Source of the DNA: Bacteroidia bacterium
Lineage (GTDB): Bacteria > Bacteroidota > Bacteroidia > B-17B0 > Aurantibacillaceae
Reading direction: 5' to 3'
Length of the DNA: 64,000 nt
Assembly (NCBI GenBank): GCA_016787785.1
Contig: JAEUTO010000011.1
Location: forward strand, 310,001-374,000
Part shown: one piece after another, positions 55,611-63,119 of the stretch
Position numbering within the stretch: the first letter of the stretch is position 1
Layout of the letters: each line of letters opens with the position of its first letter
Translations under genes and position numbers: made by a program
Notes under the pieces: generated by a model
Told to the model about the DNA's origin: nothing
The model's input: only the letters and a program-made list of their open reading frames with translations
Database searches by the model: none

Positions 55611-56917
55611 TAGACGCGTTTGATGAGTTTTTAAATTACATTACCACTGTTGGTCCGCTAAAACTATTACGGATCTTTTGGTTCTTTGTGTTTTTTGAAT
55701 TTGCGCGTTTTTTTATTTTTGAATTAGCTGTTGTTATCGTTTGGAAATTAAGAGAGCCCGTTCGTAAAAAATTATATGCAAACGCGCGTAGAAGATTATT
55801 TATTGAAAGGCCGCTCGTATCAATAATTGTTCCTGGTAAAAATGAAGGGCTTCATATTTACAAATTAGCCAACTCGCTTAAAGAACAAACTTATAAGAAT
55901 TTTGAGTTCATAGTTATTGATGACGGATCGGATGATGATACTGAGCGTATTTGTAAAAGTTTACAAAAGAACGGTTTCATCGATCTGTTCTTACGTAACG
56001 AAGTGCGTGGCGGAAAAGCTTCTGCCGCCAATTTAGGTTACCGTTTTTCGAAAGGAAAAATTATTGTGCATTTAGATGCCGATTGTAGTTACGATAACGA
56101 TGCGCTTGAAAAAATTATTATTCCATTTTATTTAGATGATAATGTTGGCTCAGTGGGTGGAAATATTTTAGTAAGAAATTACCGTGAGAATCTTTGCACT
56201 ACTTTACAAGCTATTGAATACTCAGATACTATTTCTGTTGGAAGGATCACTTCCAGTGCGCTAGGCATTTACCGCGTTGTATCGGGCGCCTTTGGTGCCT
56301 TTAAACGCGAAGCGCTGGATCGCGTTGGTGGTTGGGATATTGGTCCGGGATTAGATGGCGACATTACCGTTAAACTAAGAAAGCTAGGTTATAGAATTGT
56401 TTTTGAACCAGAAGCAATTTGCCAAACCAGCGTACCAAACACGTTTAAAAAACTAGTGAAGCAGCGTTTGCGTTGGGATAAATCCATTATCCGCTTCAGG
56501 GTAAGAAAACACCGTGATGTGTTTTATCCAAATGCTACTTTTAGTTTTTCTAATTTTGTTTCAAGCGCCGAGAATATTACTTACAATTTATTATTGAATA
56601 TAAAGTGGTGGTTGTATTTAACGGATATGATCTTTAATTATACATCTTTATTGTGGTTCATCTTTCCTTTTAATATTTTGCTTTACACTTTAAATAATTT
56701 TCTAAAATTCCTTGTCTTCTCTTTGTTTAGAACCAGGAAGAACGCGTCTGTTATTTATTTTGTGCCTTATTTACCCTGCATGGTTATTTATTTTGGTTAT
56801 TATTTACGCCTGGTAAGGTCGGTAGCCTATATACAAGAGTTCTTCTTTAAACGTTCGTATAAAGACGCCTGGAACCCGGCAAAATCATCTACACACGCCA
56901 AAGAGTTAGGTATTTAA
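55607..56917 (+). CDS. Processive GT2 glycosyltransferase
   Basis: The 436-residue membrane protein has an N-terminal helix (about 20-47), a GT2 catalytic domain (about 68-300) and a C-terminal group of about four helices. The catalytic set is complete: IVPGKNE, DDGS (105-108), the metal-binding LDAD (156-159), DGD (250-252, in the place of the ED base) and QRLRW (286-290), which together mark processive hexosamine or hexose polymerases such as PgaC and cellulose synthase. There is no PilZ domain. It overlaps the previous gene (ATGA) and is the last of the locus. It likely polymerises a sugar and passes it to the HlyD/TolC-like parts. Confidence 0.85.
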   Translation: MIDAFDEFLNYITTVGPLKLLRIFWFFVFFEFARFFIFELAVVIVWKLREPVRKKLYANARRRLFIERPLVSIIVPGKNEGLHIYKLANSLKEQTYKNFEFIVIDDGSDDDTERICKSLQKNGFIDLFLRNEVRGGKASAANLGYRFSKGKIIVHLDADCSYDNDALEKIIIPFYLDDNVGSVGGNILVRNYRENLCTTLQAIEYSDTISVGRITSSALGIYRVVSGAFGAFKREALDRVGGWDIGPGLDGDITVKLRKLGYRIVFEPEAICQTSVPNTFKKLVKQRLRWDKSIIRFRVRKHRDVFYPNATFSFSNFVSSAENITYNLLLNIKWWLYLTDMIFNYTSLLWFIFPFNILLYTLNNFLKFLVFSLFRTRKNASVIYFVPYLPCMVIYFGYYLRLVRSVAYIQEFFFKRSYKDAWNPAKSSTHAKELGI

Positions 56918-57036
56918 TTTCTCCGTTTACACCCACAAAGCCTGCTTTTACCGATAAAAACCGTTGGTTCGGTTAGGTACAACATTTCTGTCATTCCGTT
57001 TAAAGTAATTTTGATCCTCGTTCGTCTTCTATATTA

Positions 57037-57609
57037 ATGAGAGATGATCTTGAGCTCATAATGACCGAAAAAAAGCAAAATATAATTCAGACTGTTGGCC
57101 TGTATGGTAAACAGCTGTTGGGTTTTATTCGCGGTAAAGTAGCAACAGATGAGGATGCAGAAGATATTTTACAAGACGTTTGGTACCAGTTAAGCCGTTT
57201 AGATGAGATAGAGGCAATTGACAGCGTAAGCGGCTGGTTATACCGTGTAGCTAAAAATAGGATCACCGACAAATTTCGCAAAAGGAAGACCGAACGCCTC
57301 GAAGATTTTGCATATGAAAACGAAAGCGGAGAAATAAATTTTAAAGAGATCTTATCTACCGAAACGCAAACAGCCGAAGATGCTTTCTTTAAAAAAATGT
57401 TCTGGGAAGAATTAATGAACGCGCTAGAGGACCTTCCCGAAAAACAACGCGATGCTTTTGTGCAAAGCGAGTTAGAAGATAAAACATTACAACAAATTGC
57501 CGACGAAAGTGGTGAGAATATTAAAACAATTATTTCGCGTAAAGGTTATGCTGTAAAATTTTTACGCGAACGATTGAACAATTTATATAAAGATTTTTTA
57601 AACTATTAA
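57037..57609 (+). CDS. RNA polymerase ECF-type sigma factor
   Basis: The 190-residue protein has sigma region 2 ('DAEDILQDVWYQLSRLDEIE', 'WLYRVAKNRITDKFRKRK') and region 4 ('LEDLPEKQRDAFVQSELEDKTLQQIADESG', read in two parts) with no other domain. Such factors answer envelope or metal stress. No anti-sigma factor with a standard zinc-binding domain lies next to it. Instead three small membrane proteins follow within 1.2 kb. The start ATG 57037 or the second at 57061 (MTEKKQN) are both possible. It is the first gene after the GT2 locus, gap 119 bases. Confidence 0.9.
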   Translation: MRDDLELIMTEKKQNIIQTVGLYGKQLLGFIRGKVATDEDAEDILQDVWYQLSRLDEIEAIDSVSGWLYRVAKNRITDKFRKRKTERLEDFAYENESGEINFKEILSTETQTAEDAFFKKMFWEELMNALEDLPEKQRDAFVQSELEDKTLQQIADESGENIKTIISRKGYAVKFLRERLNNLYKDFLNY

Positions 57610-57619
57610 TTATAAAACC

Positions 57620-57949
57620 ATGAACTCAAAATTTAAACACAGAGGAAAATTCATTTTTTATCCACTTATTGGTGCGGCATTTATTTTAGGCGCAGGTTAC
57701 GCTGTTATGTTCTTGTGGAACGCCATTTTACCAGCGGTGATTCCGGCCGTAGGCGCGGTTACATTTTTACAAGCTATTGGTCTTTTTGCTTTATGCCGCA
57801 TTTTATTTGGTGGCTTTAAAGGCCGCGGCGGTTGGGGCGGACAAAATTATAAGAACGGTCCGGCCTGGAAAGAAAAGATGATGAACATGAGCGAAGAAGA
57901 GCGCGAAAAGTTGAAAAATGAATGGCGCGAAAGGTGTGGACGCAAGTAA
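57620..57949 (+). CDS. Small membrane protein with MSEEER motif
   Basis: The 109-residue protein has two hydrophobic stretches (about 13-34 and 40-62), a Gly-rich turn 'FGGFKGRGGWGGQNY' and a basic/acidic tail 'MMNMSEEEREKLKNEWRERC'. It starts ten bases after the sigma gene. The tail resembles that of the next small protein ('KNMTEEERIAFKQKYGNGCG'). The likeness to EEER-bearing periplasmic stress proteins is only superficial. It could be an anti-sigma or stress protein. I know no family name. Confidence 0.65.
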   Translation: MNSKFKHRGKFIFYPLIGAAFILGAGYAVMFLWNAILPAVIPAVGAVTFLQAIGLFALCRILFGGFKGRGGWGGQNYKNGPAWKEKMMNMSEEEREKLKNEWRERCGRK

Positions 57950-57974
57950 AACTCAGATTTACTACACACATTTT

Positions 57975-58084
57975 ATCCTCCTTTGGAGGAGGTGCCCGGA
58001 GGGCGGAGGAGGAATTTTGTAAATAGATTGATGCTAAGGTGCAAATCCTCCCCCGGCTTTCAGCCACCCCCTCCGAAGGGGGAC
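57975..58084. repeat. GC-rich imperfect inverted repeat
   Basis: The arms 57975-58014 (CCTCCTTTGGAGGAGG...) and 58045-58084 (...CCCCCTCCGAAGGGGGAC) are imperfect reverse complements about 40 bases long with a 30-base spacer. The GC content is far above that of the neighbourhood. It could be a hairpin after the small membrane gene and belongs to a type of short intergenic repeat found in many Bacteroidota genomes. The remainder of the gap to 58226 is AT-rich with no gene seen. Confidence 0.65.
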
Positions 58085-58226
58085 ATTATAACGCCTAGGA
58101 TCAGCGTTCCCAAAAAATATTTTCAAAAAATTTAAAGTAAAACAAAAGCTTGTTCGTCTACTATAATAAACGGCCCAACTTAATAGCGCTTTAGGCGGCC
58201 AAAATATAAACCTAAAAAATAAAAAA

Positions 58227-58532
58227 ATGATACCACAAATTCTAAAAACAGTATTGGCGGGCGTGTTAGCCGGAGTAGCCATATTTATGATGCCCTTTAT
58301 AATTATTAAAGTGCTCATCTTTTTCTTACTAATTAAAGCCATCTTCCGCTTAATGGGCGGCGGCAGGCGACACCACTGGCGTTATGCTTATGCACACAAG
58401 TATAAGAACATGACAGAAGAAGAGCGTATTGCGTTTAAACAAAAATACGGTAATGGTTGCGGTTGGAATTATCATTGCGGTCCTGAAGATTGCGAACCAA
58501 CAGACAACAAAGACAAAACAACAGGTGTTTAA
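58227..58532 (+). CDS. Small His/Cys-rich membrane protein with MTEEER motif
   Basis: The 101-residue protein has one long or two short hydrophobic segments (about 6-42), a 'GGGRRHHWRYAYAHKY' turn, the tail 'NMTEEERIAFKQKYGNGCGW' and a cysteine/histidine-bearing end (NYHCGPEDCEP). The spacing of M(S/T)EEER from the membrane region matches the protein at 57620, so they are probably distant paralogues. The Cys and His might bind metal. It follows the sigma factor cluster and may be in its regulon. No family is known to me. Confidence 0.65.
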   Translation: MIPQILKTVLAGVLAGVAIFMMPFIIIKVLIFFLLIKAIFRLMGGGRRHHWRYAYAHKYKNMTEEERIAFKQKYGNGCGWNYHCGPEDCEPTDNKDKTTGV

Positions 58533-58559
58533 TTAATTTAAAAAATACATTATGAAATA

Positions 58560-58592
58560 GGCATGTACTTAAAAAATAAATACAGACATGCC
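58560..58592. promoter_or_regulatory. Hairpin GGCATGT/ACATGCC in a leader region
   Basis: GGCATGT (58560-58566) and ACATGCC (58586-58592) pair around an AT-rich 19-base spacer, between a truncated start-like sequence (ATGAAATAG, 58552-58560) and the next small gene. It could be an operator or an RNA hairpin. Confidence 0.3.
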
Positions 58593-58633
58593 GTATTCCA
58601 TATGACAATTAAAAAACAATTAAAAAATTACAT

Positions 58634-58834
58634 ATGAAAAGAGGAACAAAAATAACCGTGTTCATAGCCAGTATGGCTTTAACCGTAGGAAGTTTAATTG
58701 CATTTGTTGGTCCGCGCCATTGTGGCCCACATGGTATGTACAGGCATGGCGCTTGTGGGCAATACAATAATTATCATGGCTCTTGTGAGAGCTGGAATAA
58801 TAATGCGGGAGCAGATAGTACACATGTAAATTAA
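58634..58834 (+). CDS. Short secreted His/Cys-rich peptide
   Basis: The 66-residue product has a hydrophobic N-terminal stretch (TVFIASMALTVGSLIAFVG), which could be a signal peptide or anchor, then a short His/Cys/Gly/Asn-rich tail ('RHCGPHGMYRHGACGQYNNY') with three cysteines and five histidines. It may bind a metal ion such as copper, nickel or zinc in the periplasm. The sequence preceding the ATG (AATTAAAAAATTACAT) is nearly repeated 82 bases upstream, where the start is followed by a stop. It forms the last gene of the sigma-factor cluster. Function unknown. Confidence 0.6.
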   Translation: MKRGTKITVFIASMALTVGSLIAFVGPRHCGPHGMYRHGACGQYNNYHGSCESWNNNAGADSTHVN

Positions 58835-58836
58835 TA

Positions 58837-58890
58837 TGCAATGACCTTCAAGGTCTTTTGCAAATGACCGCGAGACCTTGAAGGTCTGCA
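58837..58890. repeat. Inverted repeat with GACCTTCAAGGTC arms
   Basis: GACCTTCAAGGTC (58843-58855) and GACCTTGAAGGTC (58874-58886) are inverted copies, flanked by TGCA on both sides. Each arm is itself nearly palindromic. It lies just after the small secreted peptide gene. Confidence 0.55.
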
Positions 58891-58893
58891 TGA

Positions 58894-58930
58894 GATCCTC
58901 TTTCCAAATCTGGAAGGAGGATTTTTATTT
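58894..58930 (+). terminator. Rho-independent terminator
   Basis: ATCCTCTTTCCA pairs with TGGAAGGAGGAT (one G-U pair) around AATC, followed by TTTTATTTT. It ends the sigma-factor and small-protein cluster. Confidence 0.85.
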
Positions 58931-58986
58931 TCAAACAATGCATATATTGGTTATATTTACAATACCAACCAATATTAATTATTTGC

Positions 58987-60591
58987 ATGAAAACATTTAT
59001 AAAAAAAACAATTATAATTTTTGCAGCAATTTTGTCTACGTTAATTAGCCAAGCACAAACTGTGGAGTGGGTAAACCAATATGATAGTGATTTTACTTAT
59101 GGAGTGAAGGTCGCTACCGACGCTTCTGGTAATATTTATACTTTAGGAGCATTTAGGAATACAGGAACATTTGGAGCTTTTACAATGACTTCTAGTATAA
59201 ATAATGGTAAGGTATTTATAACTAAAACAGATCCATCGGGTAATACAATATGGGCAACTAAATGTGAGGGTTTTGACAATCAACTTAGCGGTGGTATTTA
59301 TGTTGATGCGTCTGCAATTTATATAAGTGGCTTATTTTCTAATACTGCGGCGTTTGGTACCACAACTTTAACATCCGGCAGTAATCTGGTTGCGTCTTTC
59401 ATCGCTAAAATGGATCTGTCGGGTAATTTTTTGTGGGCTAAAAAATTCAATGTTTCAAGTATTTTAAGTGTTTGCACTTCAACTACCGGAAATATATATG
59501 CCGCCGGAACTTTTACATCGTTAGCAACGTTTGGAACTTTCACTGCCAGTTGTTCAGGTAATGAAGATGCTTTTGTTGCTAAATTAGATGTTAATGGTAA
59601 TGCTACATGGTTTAATAAAATGGGTAGTAATTTCCCAGATAGAGCAACCAGTGTTGTTTCCGATGCCTCAGGGAATGCTTATGTTGGAGGTTATTTTAGC
59701 GGAACTGTTGCTTTCGGTTCTTTTTCTTTAACCTCTTACGGTTCTAGAGATCTATTTATTGCTAAAGTAAACGGTACCGGTACTGTACAATGGGCAAAAC
59801 AATTTGGCGGAGCAAATGATGACTTTGGAACTGAAGTGACAATTAATTCTGCTGGTAATATTTATTTTAGTGGAGGTTTTTCTCCACCTTCGACTTTTGG
59901 AACTTTTACAGTTAACTCCGGTAACCTGGCTGTTGGTCAATTAGACGCGGCAGGTACAGTAATATGGGTAAGTCAATATGGAGAAATTAATAATGCAAGC
60001 CTGTGTGATGTTTTCTCAATTGCTGCCGATCCAACAGGTAATATATATACTTCAGGGCGTTTTTCCGGCACATCATCTTTTGGAACAACGACTTTAACAG
60101 CGGTAGGATTGGATGCATTTCTTACTAAAGTAAATTCCACAGGTAATTTTGTTTGGGTTAAACAAATGATAAGTCCCGGTAATCCGGTCGTAATCAGTTC
60201 GGTTTCACATCACTCAGGCAAGGTATATTGTGGCGGTTATTTTGATGGCACAGCTTCAATAGATAATTTTACTATGACAACGGCAGGATTCTCAAGCGGC
60301 TTCATAATGAAAGTAAGCTCAACTCCAATTGGTATTAAAGAGAATTACCAGGATATAAGCGTTAACGTTTATCCAAATCCTGTAAGCGATAAATTGATAA
60401 TTGAATCTTATGTGTTCAATCAAACCTTAAAAGTAACTGTAACAGATCTTTTAGGAAAAGATGTTTTAAATAAAAACTTTATTTATTCGAAAACGGAAAC
60501 GCTTGATGTGTCGATGCTTTTACCGGGAGTTTATTTTTTAAGAGTAAGCTCTGCTGAAAAAAGCGGCGTGGTTAAAATTGTGAAGGAGTAG
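58987..60591 (+). CDS. T9SS cargo protein with beta-propeller repeats
   Basis: The 534-residue protein has a signal peptide (about 1-23), then about eight repeats of roughly 50 residues with the pattern D-x-x-GN-x-Y/W-x-x-G-x-F and 'TFGTFT', the layout of SBBP/beta-propeller proteins, and a T9SS type A sorting domain in the last 80 residues ('VNVYPNPVSDKLIIES', 'VTDLLGKDVLNKNF', 'LPGVYFLRV'). It is exported through the type IX system and probably stays at the surface as an adhesin or scaffold; the ligand is unknown. Repeat units are near-identical in places, a mark of recent internal duplication. Confidence 0.88.
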   Translation: MKTFIKKTIIIFAAILSTLISQAQTVEWVNQYDSDFTYGVKVATDASGNIYTLGAFRNTGTFGAFTMTSSINNGKVFITKTDPSGNTIWATKCEGFDNQLSGGIYVDASAIYISGLFSNTAAFGTTTLTSGSNLVASFIAKMDLSGNFLWAKKFNVSSILSVCTSTTGNIYAAGTFTSLATFGTFTASCSGNEDAFVAKLDVNGNATWFNKMGSNFPDRATSVVSDASGNAYVGGYFSGTVAFGSFSLTSYGSRDLFIAKVNGTGTVQWAKQFGGANDDFGTEVTINSAGNIYFSGGFSPPSTFGTFTVNSGNLAVGQLDAAGTVIWVSQYGEINNASLCDVFSIAADPTGNIYTSGRFSGTSSFGTTTLTAVGLDAFLTKVNSTGNFVWVKQMISPGNPVVISSVSHHSGKVYCGGYFDGTASIDNFTMTTAGFSSGFIMKVSSTPIGIKENYQDISVNVYPNPVSDKLIIESYVFNQTLKVTVTDLLGKDVLNKNFIYSKTETLDVSMLLPGVYFLRVSSAEKSGVVKIVKE

Positions 60592-60637
60592 ATTAACTCA
60601 TTAAAACTTTCTGAACCTCATTTTGCTAAATCGCAAA

Positions 60638-60670
60638 ATCCCCCTGCCCCCCTCTCGAAGGGGAATTGGA
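60638..60670. repeat. GC-rich short intergenic repeat, same type as at 58.0 kb
   Basis: The sequence TCCCCCTGCCCCCCTCTCGA followed by AGGGGAATT resembles, read in reverse complement, the right arm of the inverted repeat at 57975-58084. It sits between converging genes and could also serve as a terminator. Confidence 0.5.
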
Positions 60671-60672
60671 AT

Positions 60673-62313
60673 CTATACGATCTCCGCTTTACTTGTGCCG
60701 TTATACTGTATCACCAACTTATGATCTTCCTTTTTAATTTTATTCTCGCTTGAGAAAGTGGTGTAATTAAAATTCAACGGTAAAATTACGTAGCGGTATT
60801 TGTGGTGGTTTAATTTGCGTTGCTCTATCAGCTTAAATTTATCGCTGTGGTTTATTTCTTCTAAAAATAATTCTTTTGGTTTTACTTTAAAATGTAAATA
60901 ATAATCTACCGCAATTAATTGTTTGATGACAGGATCGTTATTGTATTCCTTATCTACAAAGGCAGTAATAATATCAAACACATCTGTTAACGAATATTTA
61001 TGGTAATCGCGCTGCGTACCAAAATAAATACCAAGTCCAAGTAAAAAATCAAAGATGCTGTAATGTGTGGCAACGTATTTTAATGTGTTAACTGCTTTTT
61101 TGCCGTTCCAGTAAATTTCTAAAGCGTGTTCTAATTTTACAATATCCGCTAATTGTTGTTTGCTTAAATAATTGCTTTCAATAATTTGGTAAGGCGGCAT
61201 TGGATCAAATACAAAACCGTGTTCTTTATATTTATATCTAACCGGTGTGCCTTTTAAGAATTTTAAAAAGCCCAGTTGCATTTCGGGCGCAAAAAGTTTA
61301 AACACTTCTTCAATACTGTATTTAATATCGCTCCATTCATCCAGCGCTAAACCAACAATAAGATCTAAATGCATTTCTATTTTATAATCCAGCTGCTGAA
61401 TAATGCTTTTTGTTTTTTCGAAACTTTGTTTGCGGCTTACCTGCAGGTTTGCTTTTTGGTTTACGGTTTGTATTCCTATCTCAAAACGAAACAACCCTTT
61501 AGGTACAAACTCGTGAATGAACTTTATAATATCGGGGTGTAAAATATCTGCCGTAATTTCAAACTGAAAAACATTTTGCGGGCGGTGGTTCTCTAAAATA
61601 AATTTAAAGATATCAATGGTAAAATCGCGCTTAATATTAAAGGTGCGGTCTAAAAACTTTACCACCTTACCATGTTGCATCATAAATAATAACGTAGCTT
61701 TTATGCTTGCGTTTGGTAAATAACGTACTTTATTATCTAAGCTCGCTAAACAGAATTCGCACTTGTAAGGACAGCCGCGAGAGGTTTCTATATACAAAAC
61801 TTTGTTGCTTAACGATTCAACATCGTCAAACCGATACGGCATGCTGTTCTCAAAATTCTTAAGATCGAACATGGGCGCTTGTGGAGTAACAACAACTTTT
61901 CCATCCACCTTTCTTACAAGACTCGGTACATGCTCAACATTTGGAAAAGAAGTTATAAATTCTTTAAAAGGCGTTTCTCCCTCTCCTATTATTATATAGT
62001 CCACTTCGTCTAAAGCAATTACATCATTATACTCGTAACTTACTTCGGGTCCACCCAATAAAATTTTTGTGTTGGGGTTAAAGGACTTTATTTTTTTTAT
62101 TACCTCTAACGTTTGTGTAATGTTCCATATATAACAACTAAAAGCTACTATATCAAACTCAGCACATTCTTTGGCAACTTCGTCTTTAGGTTCTTTAATG
62201 GTAAACTCTTTCCATTCTAGTCCTTCATACGCATGGTTTAACTCATACAATAATCTTATTGCAAGATTTGTATGAATGTATTTGGCGTTAAGCGTGGTAA
62301 GTAATATGCGCAT
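60673..62313 (-). CDS. B12-binding radical SAM protein (DUF4080)
   Basis: From ATG 62313 the protein has 546 residues; a TTG nine bases upstream is an alternative. An N-terminal cobalamin-binding fold (about 1-140, 'DIVAFSCYIWNITQT', 'ILLGGPEVSYEY', 'GEGETPF') precedes a radical SAM core with the cluster motif SRGCPYKCEFC (CxxxCxxC) at about 180-190 and 'RFEIGIQTVN' later. The C-terminus is a DUF4080 region. The family has no assigned reaction known to me; cobalamin-dependent radical SAM enzymes usually methylate unreactive carbons. Nothing next to it hints at a substrate. Confidence 0.87.
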   Translation of the reverse strand: MRILLTTLNAKYIHTNLAIRLLYELNHAYEGLEWKEFTIKEPKDEVAKECAEFDIVAFSCYIWNITQTLEVIKKIKSFNPNTKILLGGPEVSYEYNDVIALDEVDYIIIGEGETPFKEFITSFPNVEHVPSLVRKVDGKVVVTPQAPMFDLKNFENSMPYRFDDVESLSNKVLYIETSRGCPYKCEFCLASLDNKVRYLPNASIKATLLFMMQHGKVVKFLDRTFNIKRDFTIDIFKFILENHRPQNVFQFEITADILHPDIIKFIHEFVPKGLFRFEIGIQTVNQKANLQVSRKQSFEKTKSIIQQLDYKIEMHLDLIVGLALDEWSDIKYSIEEVFKLFAPEMQLGFLKFLKGTPVRYKYKEHGFVFDPMPPYQIIESNYLSKQQLADIVKLEHALEIYWNGKKAVNTLKYVATHYSIFDFLLGLGIYFGTQRDYHKYSLTDVFDIITAFVDKEYNNDPVIKQLIAVDYYLHFKVKPKELFLEEINHSDKFKLIEQRKLNHHKYRYVILPLNFNYTTFSSENKIKKEDHKLVIQYNGTSKAEIV

Positions 62314-62332
62314 TAAGCGCAAAGGTAAGCAA

Positions 62333-62428
62333 TTATATTTTTACACCTATGATGCAAACATTCCTTCGGCAGGCTCAGGATAAACTGACTCGTTTGCGTT
62401 TATATTTTTACACCTATGATGCAAACAT
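62333..62428. repeat. 29-bp direct repeat flanking a short insert
   Basis: The same 29 bases, ending in ACCTATGATGCAAACAT, occur at 62333-62361 and 62400-62428. The second copy is the actual 3' end of the phosphatase gene; the first is a non-coding duplicate. The 38 bases between include CTTCGGCAGGCTCAGGATAA, which looks like a dispersed short repeat. This suggests insertion of a repeat unit with duplication of the gene end. Confidence 0.7.
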
Positions 62429-63110
62429 CGTCAACCTGCTCTAATTGACCTCTCCAGTTCTCAAAAGCATCTTGTAGTTTTTGCTTTTGTTTGTCCATAG
62501 GATCATCAACGTTAGCAAGTAAAAATTCACCTAGTTGTTTGTATTTGAATTTTTTTCCTTTTGCACCACCAAACTGATCGGCAAAACCGTCTGTAAAGGT
62601 GTAAACGATATCTCCTTTTTGAAGATCGATCTTTTGTAAAGTAAACGGTTTCGTTTCGTCGTGGTATTTGCCTACCGGCATTTTGTCTGGCTTGTATTCA
62701 ATAATTTTTTTGTCGCGCACTAACCAAAGCGGGTTGTTTGCTGCCGAAAACTCAAGAACCATATTTTTAAAATCGTATGCACAAAGTACACAGTCCATAC
62801 CATCTTTGCTCTCTTCTTCACTACCCTCCGGGTTTAGCGAGGCAATAATGCCTTTACGCATATTATCTAATATCTCGTTTGGATGGATAAGGTTTTTTTC
62901 AATAATGGACTCGTTGAGGCGGGAAATGCCCACCATGCTCATTAAAGCACCCGGAACACCGTGCCCGGTACAATCTGCTGTACACAGATAAAAAATCTCG
63001 TTTTGGCTTCCTGCGGGTTTATGCGATTGTGCATAGTAAAAATCTCCGCTAACAATATCCTTTGGTTTATACAGGATAAAAAAGTTTTTTGTTTCAGTTG
63101 CTGTTTCCAT
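62400..63110 (-). CDS. Stand-alone SpoIIE/PP2C serine phosphatase
   Basis: The 236-residue protein is a single PP2C-type SpoIIE domain: 'PKDIVSGDFYYAQ', 'DCTGHGVPGALMSMVG', 'DGMDCVLCAYD', 'FTDGFADQFGG' and 'DDVCIIGVKI', with the metal-binding aspartates in place. It begins METATETKNFFILYK, nine bases after the stop of the upstream TPR gene. In the fused gene at 34108-36243 the same domain follows the coiled coil directly. As a separate protein it must be recruited or act in the cytosol. Its likely substrate is a phosphorylated STAS-domain regulator. Confidence 0.9.
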   Translation of the reverse strand: METATETKNFFILYKPKDIVSGDFYYAQSHKPAGSQNEIFYLCTADCTGHGVPGALMSMVGISRLNESIIEKNLIHPNEILDNMRKGIIASLNPEGSEEESKDGMDCVLCAYDFKNMVLEFSAANNPLWLVRDKKIIEYKPDKMPVGKYHDETKPFTLQKIDLQKGDIVYTFTDGFADQFGGAKGKKFKYKQLGEFLLANVDDPMDKQKQKLQDAFENWRGQLEQVDDVCIIGVKI

Positions 63111-63119
63111 GATTCTAAA

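Noticed and set aside
50932-56917. Type I protein secretion system or drug efflux pump
   Set aside because: There is no ABC ATPase or RND pump; the inner-membrane partner is a glycosyltransferase.
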